42,418 nucleotides of DNA from an uncultured Thermomicrobiales bacterium. GTDB taxonomy: Bacteria > Chloroflexota > Chloroflexia > Thermomicrobiales > UBA6265. Position 1 is the first letter of the stretch; each line of letters begins with the position of its first letter. Below the pieces are notes generated by a model. The model was not told the DNA's origin. It ran no database searches and saw only the letters and a list, made by a program, of their open reading frames with translations. Made by a program: the position numbers and the translations under genes. Positions 1 to 8,242 of the stretch are shown here, piece by piece. The DNA is taken from contig CADCWG010000026.1 in NCBI GenBank assembly GCA_902806335.1, forward strand, positions 1 through 42,418, in the 5' to 3' direction.

Positions 1-514
1 TCAGAACCCGGTAATTCGGCAGGATCGCCCCCTCGGGGACGACCACATCGGCCGGCAGCCGCGCTGGCGCGCCGGCGTCGACCGCGGCAACCGTCGCCGC
101 GGCGGACGGGGCGGCCGTCGGCGCCACGTTCGCCGTGGGGACCACCGTCGGGTCCGCCGCGGCGCCCTGGCTGGCCGCGGTCGGCGCCGGGGCGGTCGGC
201 GCCGGCTCGGTGGGAGTCTCGCGCGCCTCCACCCCGGTGAGATCGGTCGCGGCGAGGACCTGGCGGTTGCCGCCGTCCCCATCGCGCCCGGACGCCAGGC
301 CCGCGCCGAGCACCGTCGCCGCCACGAGCACCAGGACGAGCAGCGTGCTCAAGGTCCGCTCCGACGGGAACCAATAGGGCAACACCGGGGGCAGCCAGGT
401 CGGCCGCACGCCGACCCGCCGTGGGCGGTCGGGGGCCGGCGGCGTGACCGTCCACTCGGTTGAGAACGGCGTCGGGCCGAGACGCCGCTCCGGCCGCTGG
501 CCTACCCGAAACAT
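1..514 (-). CDS. Single-pass membrane protein with Pro/Ala/Thr-rich stalk, C-terminus cut by window edge
   Basis: The reading frame starts at ATG 514 and stays open through position 1, so the stop codon lies outside the window; 171 codons are visible. The first 50 or so residues are Arg/Pro-rich and look cytoplasmic. A hydrophobic segment at about 57-75 (STLLVLVLVAATVLGAGLA) is followed by a low-complexity Ala/Pro/Thr stalk (about 100-145). The visible part then ends in a more ordered stretch, 'VVVPEGAILPNYRVL', probably the start of an extracytoplasmic domain. The in-frame TGA seen at 1-3 belongs to a different frame. The function is not recognised. The topology suggests a membrane-anchored extracellular enzyme or binding domain. 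A long leader lies upstream (515-928). Confidence 0.65.
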   Translation of the reverse strand, partial: MFRVGQRPERRLGPTPFSTEWTVTPPAPDRPRRVGVRPTWLPPVLPYWFPSERTLSTLLVLVLVAATVLGAGLASGRDGDGGNRQVLAATDLTGVEARETPTEPAPTAPAPTAASQGAAADPTVVPTANVAPTAAPSAAATVAAVDAGAPARLPADVVVPEGAILPNYRVL

Positions 515-928
515 CGGCGGGCCTCCCACGGCACGAACGGGATCGGGAACAGGAGTCGGTATGCGTTCAGGTCTCGGTCCTCCGCGCGGCGCCACCGCGA
601 CCGTTAGGGCGCTTCCCATCGCCCCAGGGCGGTGCCCGCCGCGACTGGTCCAACGGGACGAGGGGTGCCCCGGACCGATGAGCGCGCGGACGGAGTCCCG
701 GCGGCCAAGCCGGGCACTCACCCGCCAAGGATGCCAGATGGCACCCGACCCCGCAAGCCAAACCTTGCGTGCCATGGGCGCGACGCCCGCCCGCACGGAG
801 GGGCTTACCCCCGGGGACCGGCCGAGACGCGGGCCCGTCGGCCGCTCAGCAGGGCGATGCGACGGGGGTCTTCGGAGGCGTTGGCCTCCCTCTGCCGGGG
901 ACGCCGGGACGTCGCCTCGGCTATCGCT
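515..928. other. 414-nt gap: leader of the gene at 514 and 3' flank of the L,D-transpeptidase gene
   Basis: No convincing ORF was found. Reading the minus strand (towards the gene that starts at 514), 720-785 holds several inverted repeats. These include CGCAAG/CTTGCG around 754-769 and TGCCA/TGGCA at 731-742, enclosed by partly complementary flanks. This could be a structured 5' leader, but it matches no riboswitch class that I can identify with confidence. Confidence 0.4.
874..889 (-). terminator. Weak hairpin downstream of the L,D-transpeptidase gene
   Basis: An inverted repeat, GGAGGC-N4-GCCTCC, lies about 40 nt after the stop codon at 929. It has no T-tract on the minus strand, so it is at best a weak terminator or an mRNA 3'-end hairpin. 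Confidence 0.25.
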
Positions 929-2581
929 CTAGGCATGGACGTACACCGGCGTGCCGATCGTCGCCCAGTCCCAGAGGAACCGCGCGTCGTCCAGCAGCAC
1001 GTTGAGGCAGCCGTGGCTACCGGGCCGGCCGATCGTCTCAGGGGTCCGCCACCAGGCAAAGTGGATGGCGTGGCCAACATCGGTGAAGTACTGGGTGAAG
1101 AGCACGTCCTCGAGCTTGTAGTGGTTCTCAGCTCCGATCGCGCCGCTGGTCATCGTCTCGTTCGCGACCCGGCTCAGGATCGCGTACAGCCCCGGCGGCG
1201 TCTCCCAGCCCGCCATCCCGGTCGTGGTCACGATCGTCCGCGCCGCCGTCCGCCCGTCGTAGGCGGTGATCAACTGCTGGGTCAGGTTGACGTCGATCCA
1301 GCGGCCCGCGGTCGGGGCATCGGCCGGGACCGGCGTCGGCAACACCGGCGCGCTGCGCCGCACGTTGCGGGCGTAGACGAAGCGGTCCGGTCCAAGCTGA
1401 GCCCAGAGGTTCGCGGCCTCGAAGACCTCTTCCCCCTCGACCCAGGCCTCGACCGTCAGCGGGTCGCCGTCGACAAGCTCCTCGACCACCGGGGCGTCGG
1501 TCGACGGGCGGGAGCGGACGTTGGTCTCGCCGAGCGCCGCGCCCCGCCAGATCCCGGGATCCCAATCCTCGGGCGAGAGCGTCGGCGGCGGCGGCGCCTC
1601 GGCGAGGAACGCGGCGGCGACCCACCCGGCGTAGCCGTCGACGTAGCCGGGAACCCAATCACCGTGCTCGCCAGGGGCGGCGATGAACTCGGCGCTGTCG
1701 GGAAGCACGACCTCGACCGCGGCGTCGGGACCGGGGCCTGTCCGCAGGCTGAGACCGTCGGAGGCGTTGACCAGGGTGGTGGTGCCGCCGCTGGGTGGGG
1801 CGGGCTGGAAGGCGGGGTCGCCGAGCAACCCCGTGGACTCGATCTGCCCGCGCACGAGTGGCCGGGCGCGGACCACGCCGGCCTCCTCCTCCAAGACGGC
1901 CTTCTCGAAGACCTGCGCGGTGATGCCGGCGCCGTCGGAGAACGGCTCGGAGACGGGCAGGCCGAAGATCGGGACGTCACCGGACACGGCCCAGTAGTCG
2001 CCGATCGGCCCGGCGACGGTGTGGCCGATCTCGGCGAAGAACTGGCAACCGGGGTCGGCACCGTCGCAGCCGGCGACCGCCCGCCGCGCCACCGGAGGGG
2101 CCTCGGCGTTCCGCACCGTGGCGTCGAGCGGCTCGCCCTGGAGGTCCCACGGGGCCTCCAGGGTCGGGTCGTAGACGAGCGTCAGCCCGTCGAACGCCTG
2201 GCTGACCACGCCAGGACCCTCAATGAAGCGCTCCTCGGAGAGGGGCAGGCCGATCACGGCCTCCCCGCCGGCCCGGTCCCAGGCACCGAGGAACGGCTCC
2301 TGGAGGTTATGGCCCGTCGCGGCGAAGTACCGCCCCGCATCCGAAGGTACGGCTCCGTCCTCGGCCTCGGGCTGCCACCGCGCGGCACCGGCATCCGTCG
2401 CCGACGCGCGAGACCCGCCGGCGCCGCCGAGCAGGACCACCAGGACCACGGCGAGGAGCGCTCGCGTCCCGGCGGCCGGCCGGTCCGAGGCCGAGCGATG
2501 GTCGGTGCCCCGGTCCCGAAGCCAGCAGTGGGGCTCGGTCAGAGCCCATCGCGATAGCCGTCGGCGGTTCTTCGTCCCCAT
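929..2581 (-). CDS. L,D-transpeptidase (YkuD) with two exoprotein repeats and two SH3b domains
   Basis: This 550-residue secreted or membrane-anchored protein probably cross-links or modifies peptidoglycan. The N-terminus has an Arg-rich start and a hydrophobic segment at about 40-56. Two related repeats follow: 'YFAATGHNL..GLPLSE' (about 83-136) and 'FFAEIGHTV..GLPVSE' (about 180-240), a module often seen in secreted Chloroflexota proteins. Two SH3b-like domains (about 271-326 and 349-407) end in a Pro-rich linker. The C-terminal YkuD domain (about 427-550) carries HAIHF at 504-508 and the catalytic SHGCLN motif with Cys525. The start ATG has GAGGGA upstream at good spacing. The gene is monocistronic by spacing. 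The catalytic domain is clear; the exact cross-linking role is inferred. Confidence 0.9.
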   Translation of the reverse strand: MGTKNRRRLSRWALTEPHCWLRDRGTDHRSASDRPAAGTRALLAVVLVVLLGGAGGSRASATDAGAARWQPEAEDGAVPSDAGRYFAATGHNLQEPFLGAWDRAGGEAVIGLPLSEERFIEGPGVVSQAFDGLTLVYDPTLEAPWDLQGEPLDATVRNAEAPPVARRAVAGCDGADPGCQFFAEIGHTVAGPIGDYWAVSGDVPIFGLPVSEPFSDGAGITAQVFEKAVLEEEAGVVRARPLVRGQIESTGLLGDPAFQPAPPSGGTTTLVNASDGLSLRTGPGPDAAVEVVLPDSAEFIAAPGEHGDWVPGYVDGYAGWVAAAFLAEAPPPPTLSPEDWDPGIWRGAALGETNVRSRPSTDAPVVEELVDGDPLTVEAWVEGEEVFEAANLWAQLGPDRFVYARNVRRSAPVLPTPVPADAPTAGRWIDVNLTQQLITAYDGRTAARTIVTTTGMAGWETPPGLYAILSRVANETMTSGAIGAENHYKLEDVLFTQYFTDVGHAIHFAWWRTPETIGRPGSHGCLNVLLDDARFLWDWATIGTPVYVHA

Positions 2582-3169
2582 CGTTGTCCCTCAGGGTCCC
2601 TCTGGTCTGTGGCGGCGCTCGTGCCCCGGCGCGAAGGGCGTCCGCCCGGAACCACCGCCCTCCGGGCCACTCCGGCGACGCGCCTCGGCGCGGTGACGGG
2701 CAGCCCCGCGGCCGGCGCCGCACGACCGTCATCCCTGGTTTACGGTCGCGCGATGCCGTTGGATGACGCCCAACCGACGGGGCGCTACGCTCGACCACGC
2801 GCGGACCGTGCCCCCAGGGGGACGCCGCCGCTGCGACTAAGACGAAGATGGGGCCGCGGCCGTTTCGTGCCCCCTCACGGCGCGGCCGACCGCGCGTGAC
2901 GTCCGGGGCGCTACCGACGTCGCGCCGACGGGGCCACAATGGTTCCGTCGCGGCTCCGGGACCGGCCCGGCGATCCCGCGCCGGTCGGGCGGGAGGCGAC
3001 GCGATCCGGGGTCGGCGCTTCCCAGCCGCAATGCGTCGCGATTCTGGGCAGCCGTTCCCCGGCCGCGACGCTGCGGTCAACGGTTGGCGCCCCACGGCCC
3101 GACAGACGGGCGTGGGCTACGGCGGTCGGGCGTCTGGGCGGTCACGCGAGGATCCGGGAGGTGCAAGAA
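2582..3169. other. 588-nt divergent gap without a supported gene
   Basis: This stretch separates the L,D-transpeptidase start (-) from the cupin start (+) and must hold both promoters. Short open frames exist on both strands, but they show only GC-rich, Arg/Pro/Gly-biased composition without recognisable domains or ribosome sites. I see no clear promoter, RNA or repeat. Confidence 0.4.
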
Positions 3170-3673
3170 ATGCCGGACGGGCCGACGGGGAACGATGGTG
3201 CCGCTGCCGAGAGGAACTCCGGGCCGGGTGGCGCGGGGAGCCGCGATCCCGGCTGGCGCCTCGTCGACCCGTCGACGGTACCGGTCGTGCCCAGCCCCAG
3301 CGGCCTGCCGACCCAGCACCTCGTCGGCGCCGCCCAGGGCGCGACCGCCACCTTCGTCGGCCAGCAGTGGCTCGCGCCGGGTCAGCGGGTGATGTCCCAC
3401 ACCCACCCGAACGAGGAGGTGCTGGTCTTCCTGGCCGGCACCGGCGAGGCGACCCTGGGCAGCCCGGCCACGACGGTCCTGCTCGCCGCGGGGGTCTGCC
3501 TCTTCGTCGCCCCCGCGGTCCCACACGGGTTTCGCAACACGGGCGGGGGCATCCTGCACGTGCTCGTCGTGTTTCCGACCCCGGCGTTCGCGCCGACGAC
3601 GCTGCTCGAACCGGCGCCGCCGAGCGCCGCCGACCACGGGGTTGCCGGATCGGGGTCGGCCGCCGGTAGCTGA
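3170..3673 (+). CDS. Cupin domain protein
   Basis: This small cytoplasmic cupin has 167 residues. ATG 3170 is chosen because GGGAGGTG lies 6-7 nt upstream and the longer in-frame extension has no conserved-looking sequence. Residues 1-35 are a Gly/Asp-rich, probably disordered tail. Cupin motif 1 reads HTHPNEEVLVFLAGTG (77-92), giving metal ligands His77, His79 and Glu83. Motif 2 is 'PAVPHGFRN' with His119. A bound divalent metal is therefore expected. The family includes dioxygenases, isomerases and sugar- or ligand-sensing proteins, and the sequence does not say which this is. No operon partner: the next gene starts 305 nt downstream on the same strand. Confidence 0.8.
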   Translation: MPDGPTGNDGAAAERNSGPGGAGSRDPGWRLVDPSTVPVVPSPSGLPTQHLVGAAQGATATFVGQQWLAPGQRVMSHTHPNEEVLVFLAGTGEATLGSPATTVLLAAGVCLFVAPAVPHGFRNTGGGILHVLVVFPTPAFAPTTLLEPAPPSAADHGVAGSGSAAGS

Positions 3674-3978
3674 CGCGGCACGGGGGGCGCACCGTCGGCG
3701 AGCGGCGAAGCGGCCAGACGGTGGCGGAGGGCGGCTCGGCTCACGGTTGGTCTCCTGCGTCCCGGCGGGTGATGCTCCGTACCCTAGGGACCGCCCCTTC
3801 CCGAAACCTTCCCGCCACCTTCCCGTGGTCCTCCCAGGGCACCGCCGGGTCTCTCTCGTCACCCCCTGGCGGTCGTGTGCCGGGCGACGGCCCGTGTCGG
3901 GGGACACCTCGGCTAGGATTCGCCGGCGGCCGAGGGTCGGCCGCATGGCGGGCGGTGTCCGGGTGGGGGAGGTTGGCG
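3674..3978 (+). other. 305-nt gap upstream of the asparaginase gene
   Basis: No gene was found. A possible -10 element TAGGAT lies at 3914-3919 with no good -35 partner. A short inverted repeat, GTGTC-N4-GACAC, sits just upstream of it (about 3895-3908). Both are weak signals. Confidence 0.3.
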
Positions 3979-4998
3979 GTGTCGGAGGTGGTCGCGGAGG
4001 TCCTCCGCGGTGGTCAGGTCGAGAGCGTCCACCACGGGGTGGTGGTCGCGGTCGACGTTGCCGGGTCGGTCGTCGCGGCGGCGGGCGACCCCGAGCGGTT
4101 CGCCTACTTCCGCTCCTCGGCCAAGCCGTTCCAGGCGGTGCCGCTCGTGGAGTCCGGGGCCGCCGACCGATTCGGGTTTACCCCGGCCGAGCTGGCGCTC
4201 TGCTGCGCGTCCCACCGGGGGGAGCCCCACCACCAGGCTCAGGTGGCGGCGATGCTGGCCAAGCTCGGGCTCGACGCGGGGGCCCTCAGGTGCGGCGCCC
4301 CCCTCCCGGCCGACCCCGAGGAAGCCGCGCGGGTGCGGACTCACGCCGCGGCGCGCACTCCCCTGCAGTGCGACTGCTCGGGGAAGCACGCGGGGGTCCT
4401 GGCGACCTGTCTCCACCATGGGGAGCCCGTGGAGGGTTACCTCGACCCGGAGCACCCTGCCCAGCGGCGGATCCTGGCGGCCGTCGCGGCCGGCCTGCGC
4501 CTCCCGCCGGAGACGATCACGATCGCCGTCGACGGCTGTGGGCTACCCACCTATGGGGCGCCGACCCGCGCCTTCGCGGCGGCGTTCGCCACGCTCGCCG
4601 CCCCGGATCGGGCGCCCGCGGGGCAGGGACGCGAGCACGCCGCCGCGCTCCATCGCCTGCGGGCGGCGATGATCGCTCACCCCGAGAACGTCTCCGGCGC
4701 CGGCAACCTGGTGACGAACCTGATGGCGATCGGGGGCGACGCGGTCGTCGCCAAGAGCGGCGCCGAGGGGCTGCTCTGCCTGGGGTTCCCGGCGCGGGGG
4801 ATCGGGCTGGCGATCCGGACCCTCGACGGTTCCTTCCGCTCGCACGCGGTCATCGCCGCGGCGGCGATCCGTCAGCTCGACCTCCTGCCCGGCGAGACCG
4901 TCGACGCCGTGCTCGACCGGCACCCGGCGACACTGCGGAACCACGTCGGCCGCGCGGTTGGCGAGCTACGGGCGGCGTTCGACCTCACGGCGGCGTAG
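3979..4998 (+). CDS. Zinc-dependent asparaginase (Rhizobium etli AnsA / asparaginase II family)
   Basis: This enzyme of 339 residues is predicted to hydrolyse L-asparagine to aspartate and ammonia in the cytoplasm. It belongs to the Rhizobium etli type (Asparaginase_II, PF06089), not the E. coli type. The diagnostic residues are in register with the R. etli enzyme, shifted by two. The RSSAKPFQ motif gives Ser46 and Lys49 (Ser48/Lys51 in R. etli). The zinc site is CSGK with Cys133 and Lys136, plus Cys187 in VDGCGLPTYG. GTG 3979 is chosen because GGGGGAGG lies 6 nt upstream; the frame is open much further upstream but that part is low-quality sequence. Family assignment is strong. Substrate range beyond asparagine cannot be judged. 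Confidence 0.88.
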   Translation: MSEVVAEVLRGGQVESVHHGVVVAVDVAGSVVAAAGDPERFAYFRSSAKPFQAVPLVESGAADRFGFTPAELALCCASHRGEPHHQAQVAAMLAKLGLDAGALRCGAPLPADPEEAARVRTHAAARTPLQCDCSGKHAGVLATCLHHGEPVEGYLDPEHPAQRRILAAVAAGLRLPPETITIAVDGCGLPTYGAPTRAFAAAFATLAAPDRAPAGQGREHAAALHRLRAAMIAHPENVSGAGNLVTNLMAIGGDAVVAKSGAEGLLCLGFPARGIGLAIRTLDGSFRSHAVIAAAAIRQLDLLPGETVDAVLDRHPATLRNHVGRAVGELRAAFDLTAA

Positions 4999-5470
4999 GC
5001 GTCCGGACCCCGCCACGCGGTGCCAGCGGGCGGCGGGGGTGATACCATCTCTCACCCAGGAGGTGGCCCAGGCCGCCCCACCGGGGATGCCCCCTGACCG
5101 GTGGGACCCCGCGAGGAACGCTCGGCCGGGCGGGAGCGACACCCGGCGGCGTTCGAGGGGGCGCGATCGACCCACGGGTCACACCCGGGCGGTCTTCGCC
5201 GCCATCCGGGTGGGCGGCTGAGCTCCACCAGGCAGGTCCGCAGCAGGCTCCCATCGTCCCCGTGCCTGACCGGGCAAACTGGGCACTCGGGCCGGGGCGG
5301 GCACGGCCGCCGACGCGTCCCGGTACACGCCGGGCAGACGGATCCCACATGCGTGCGGACGTCCGATCGGGGACCGCCGCCGGGCGTCGTCGCGACGACG
5401 AAAACAGCGAGGGGGGTGGCGATCGCCACCCCCCTCACGCTTGGTCGCTTGCAGGTGTGCGCCGGGCCGC
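4999..5470. other. 472-nt convergent gap
   Basis: This gap lies between the 3' ends of the asparaginase gene (+) and the zinc peptidase gene (-). It contains the strong terminator at 5409-5436 and otherwise no supported gene or RNA. GC-rich open frames here look like composition artefacts. Confidence 0.45.
5409..5436 (-). terminator. Rho-independent terminator of the zinc peptidase gene
   Basis: A 28-bp perfect palindrome (arm GAGGGGGGTGGCGA) starts 35 nt after the stop codon at 5471. On the minus strand it is followed by GCTGTTTTCG, a short T-tract, as expected for an intrinsic terminator reading leftwards. The + strand side has only A residues before the stem, so the asparaginase gene may also be stopped here, but less efficiently. 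Confidence 0.75.
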
Positions 5471-6175
5471 TTACTCGCTGCGGCGCATGCCGCTGACGAG
5501 CGAGATGTAGTAGAGCAGGGTCAGGAGCGAGGCGGCGAAGCCGGCGATGTAGGTCCAGGCCGCCGCGTCGAGCACCCGGGCGACGCCCTTGCTCTCCTCG
5601 CCCTGGGCGACGCCGCCGTCGACCAGGCCAACGGTCACCAGCGCCTGCTTGGCGCGCCGGGTGGCGTCGAACTCGACCGGCAGGGTGATCAGGGCGAAGA
5701 CCGTCGCCAGCGCGAAGAGGCCGACGCCGAGCCAGGCCAGCCCGACCTGACCGAGGATGATGCCCAGGAAGAGGACGCCGAAGCCCAGGTTCGAGCCGAT
5801 GTTCACGACCGGCACGATCGCCGTCCGCGCCTTGAGCGGCGCGTAGGCCTTGGCGTGCTGGATCGCGTGGCCCGCCTCGTGGGCGGCGATGCCGATCGCC
5901 GCGATCGAGGGCTGGCCGTAGACCCCCTGCGAGAGGAAGAGCGCCCGCTTGCGGGGATCGTAGTGGTCGGTCAACTCGCCCGGGGTCGCCTCGACCGGCA
6001 CGTCGTAGAGGCCCTGGCTGTCGAGCACCCGGCGGGCGGCCTGGGCCCCCGTGACGCCGGCCTGGTTACGCACCTTCGAGAACTTGGCGTAGTTGCCCTT
6101 GACCTTGCTCTGCGCCCAGAGCATGAACGCCAGGCCCGGCAGCATGAACAGGAAGTACGTCGGATCAAAGAACAT
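5471..6175 (-). CDS. Membrane neutral zinc metallopeptidase (YugP / Zn_peptidase_2 family)
   Basis: This integral membrane protein of 234 residues is predicted to be a zinc protease. The N-terminus has a hydrophobic segment (about 5-20) followed by a basic region. The zinc-binding HEAGH motif lies at 99-103 within 'AAHEAGHAIQHAKAY'. C-terminal hydrophobic segments at about 125-165 and 205-225 suggest two or three further membrane passes. This arrangement and the 'PSIAAIGIAAHEAGHA' context are typical of PF04298 (Bacillus YugP). ATG 6175 has GAGGAA 5-6 nt upstream, which is better than the longer open frame. The gene is monocistronic and ends at a strong terminator (5409-5436). The physiological substrate is unknown for the family. 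Confidence 0.9.
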   Translation of the reverse strand: MFFDPTYFLFMLPGLAFMLWAQSKVKGNYAKFSKVRNQAGVTGAQAARRVLDSQGLYDVPVEATPGELTDHYDPRKRALFLSQGVYGQPSIAAIGIAAHEAGHAIQHAKAYAPLKARTAIVPVVNIGSNLGFGVLFLGIILGQVGLAWLGVGLFALATVFALITLPVEFDATRRAKQALVTVGLVDGGVAQGEESKGVARVLDAAAWTYIAGFAASLLTLLYYISLVSGMRRSE

Positions 6176-6520
6176 TCGGTTCCTCGCTCGGCCGGCGACC
6201 CACTCACGCGCCCCGTGCCACCTGGCCGGAGCGGTGGGTCGTCCGCCGGAAGGTCTCGCGGACCTCGCACCCAATTCTACCGCGAAACCGGTCCCGCTTC
6301 CTCTTCTCCCGCTACTTCTCCCGCTTCCGCGTCCCGAGCGGGATGCACCCGGCCCGGCGTGGGTAGCGCGGGTCGGGTGCGACGCTTACGGCGGGCTACG
6401 CTCCGGTGTGCCGAGGCAGAGTCCGGACGGGTAAGCTTCGGGGGAGCGCGGCGCGTCACCTCCGCGGCGTGGTCCGCTCCTCCTCTGCCCTGGCCCGTCT
6501 ACCCCGGAGCGACGGCCCCC
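6176..6520. other. 345-nt divergent promoter region
   Basis: This stretch lies between the zinc peptidase (-) and polyprenyl synthase (+) starts. On the minus strand a good -10 hexamer TAGAAT sits at 6274-6279, about 95 nt before the peptidase start, with no clear -35. Two tandem copies of CTTCTCCCGCT lie at about 6302-6325. No promoter for the plus-strand gene stands out. Confidence 0.35.
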
Positions 6521-7669
6521 ATGGACGATCGGCCGCCCCAGCCCCCCACGCCGGAACTCGCCCGCGACGGCCGGTCCAACGGCGGCACGGCGCTCGTCGA
6601 CGCGCCGCCCAGCGACCCCGCGCGCCGCCTCGGGCTGGACGTCGACGGCCTGCTCGCCCCCCACGTCGCCGCCGCGCTCGCGGCGCTCGACGGGACGGCC
6701 CCGCTGATGGCGGGGATGGCCCGCTACCACCTCGGGCAGGTCGACGCCACCTTCGGTCCCGAGCCGCCGGTCGTCACCCGCGCCGCGCAGGGCAAGCGGC
6801 TCCGGCCGGCCGTCGCGCTGCTCTGCTGCGCGGCCGCGGGCGGCCGCCCGGATGTGGCCGCGCCGCTCGCGGCGGCGATCGAGCTGCTGCACCAGTTCAC
6901 GCTCGTCCACGACGACATCCAGGACGAGAGCCCCAGCCGCCGCCACCGCCCGACCGTCTGGACCCAGTGGGGAGTCGGCCAGGCGATCAACGCCGGCGAC
7001 GCGCTCTTCGCCGCCGCGCACCTCGCCCTCTACCGCCTGCGTACCACCGGGGTCCCGGCCGAGCTGACGCTGCGCCTGGGCGAGGCGTTCGACCGGATGA
7101 CGATCGAGATCGTCGAGGGCCAGGTCCTCGACCTCGGATTCGAGGGCCGACCGGACGTCACCCCCGACGCCTACCTGGGGATGATCGCCCGCAAGACGGC
7201 GGCGATCGTCCGCTTCGCCTCCTGGGCGGGCGCGCTGCTCGGCGGCGCCGACGAGGCGGCGGCCGAGCGCTTCGGCGCCCTCGGCCTCGCGCTCGGGCTC
7301 GGCTTCCAGGTGCGGGACGACGCGCTCGGGATCTGGGGAGCGGCCGCCACGACCGGCAAGGCGACGGCCGACGACATCCGCCGCCGCAAGCAGAGCCTGC
7401 CGATCCTGCTCCTGCGCGCCGGCGCCGACCGGGCCGACCGCGACGAACTCGCGGCGATCTACGCCGGCACCGAGGTCGACGCGGTGGGCGTGGCCCGGGT
7501 GCTCGCCATGCTCGACGCGGCCGGGGTCCGAACCGCCGTCGATGCCCGGGTCGCCGCGCTCCACGACGAGGCCCGCGACGCCCTGCTGGCCGCCGCGCGG
7601 CCCGGCCCGAACCCCGCCCGCGACGCCCTGCTCTCCACCGTGGAGGGGCTGGCCGTCCGAGACTTCTAG
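6521..7669 (+). CDS. Polyprenyl (isoprenyl) diphosphate synthase
   Basis: This protein of 382 residues elongates allylic diphosphates with isopentenyl diphosphate, for example for quinone side chains, carotenoids or lipid carriers. The first Asp-rich motif is DDIQD in 'LVHDDIQDES' and binds Mg-diphosphate. The GKRLRP motif precedes it, as expected. The second Asp region reads 'FQVRDDALGIWG', where the final Asp of DDxxD is Gly; this DDxxG form also occurs in bona fide relatives. A 'GQVLDLGFEG' motif lies between them. The N-terminal 35 residues are Pro-rich and variable. ATG 6521 is the first plausible start close to the conserved region, though no strong Shine-Dalgarno is visible. Product chain length cannot be read with confidence. 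Confidence 0.88.
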   Translation: MDDRPPQPPTPELARDGRSNGGTALVDAPPSDPARRLGLDVDGLLAPHVAAALAALDGTAPLMAGMARYHLGQVDATFGPEPPVVTRAAQGKRLRPAVALLCCAAAGGRPDVAAPLAAAIELLHQFTLVHDDIQDESPSRRHRPTVWTQWGVGQAINAGDALFAAAHLALYRLRTTGVPAELTLRLGEAFDRMTIEIVEGQVLDLGFEGRPDVTPDAYLGMIARKTAAIVRFASWAGALLGGADEAAAERFGALGLALGLGFQVRDDALGIWGAAATTGKATADDIRRRKQSLPILLLRAGADRADRDELAAIYAGTEVDAVGVARVLAMLDAAGVRTAVDARVAALHDEARDALLAAARPGPNPARDALLSTVEGLAVRDF

Positions 7670-8242
7670 GCCAGGCGCACGCCGGCCTCTCCGCGGACGA
7701 CCCGACCGCCCCGGCGTCCCGCCCGCAGTCCAAGCAGAGGGGACGTACCCCGCGCGGGCGACCGCTAGGGCGCGTCTTCGAACCGGTCAGCGCTGGCTCT
7801 GGGCTGCCTCAGGCGGCCTCGGAAGGGCCAACCAGGGGGCAGGGAGTTCCGCTGGGGGCCGGTTCACGGCGCTCCGTGGGCGAGCAGCGACGTTTGAAGA
7901 CACGCCGCAGCCCCCGCCGCACCCCACCGCGTTTCCTGGGTTCTCCCTGTGTACACCGGCCGGTCCCCGCGAACGTACGCGGCGGCCTATCCGTCGTGCC
8001 TTTCGGCGGGAATGGCCGCCGTGGTACACTGCGAGAGGCAGTGGGAACCCGGCCGACCGTGTCCGTTCCCTCCCGCATCCCCCCGTACACCTGTCCGTCC
8101 GCCGGTCCCGGCCCGCCCCGAGCCTGGACCCTCGCCCCGCGTTTGCCGTGCCCGTTCGGCTCGGCGCGGGGTGGGCGTGTTTGGTGCGTTGGACCCCGTG
8201 GGGCACGACGCGACGCGACCGGCCGAGGAGGCACCCCCGAGG
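7670..8242. other. 573-nt gap upstream of the MBL-fold gene
   Basis: No credible gene was found. A possible -10 TACACT at about 8033-8038 is preceded by TTTCGG at 18-nt spacing, a weak candidate promoter for the gene at 8243. A GGTTCGAA-like string near 7775 was checked as a tRNA T-arm and has no matching stem. I see nothing else. Confidence 0.35.

Noticed and set aside
1..282. A 93-codon minus-strand frame ending in TGA at 1-3
   Set aside because: A different frame starting at ATG 514 contains a membrane segment and runs off the window. The Arg-rich 93-codon frame is its shadow.
632..2557. A 641-codon plus-strand open frame
   Set aside because: It is the antisense shadow of the L,D-transpeptidase gene, which has a complete YkuD signature and a ribosome site.
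2837..3031. Short minus-strand ORF in the gap before the cupin gene
   Set aside because: It has no ribosome site, domain or membrane segment, and its composition matches non-coding GC-rich sequence here.
5262..5345. Repeated GGGCA/GCACTCGG strings thought to be a riboswitch
   Set aside because: The stretch lies between two gene 3' ends (convergent genes), so there is no downstream gene for it to control, and no known core motif was found.
5441..6520. Long in-frame extension upstream of the polyprenyl synthase start
   Set aside because: It is antisense to the zinc peptidase (HEAGH, membrane helices) and looks like compositional open frame; ATG 6521 is preferred.
7765..7790. GGTTCGAA-like string on the minus strand suggesting a tRNA or tmRNA
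   Set aside because: The flanking bases do not form the 5-bp T-stem, and no acceptor or anticodon arms could be found.
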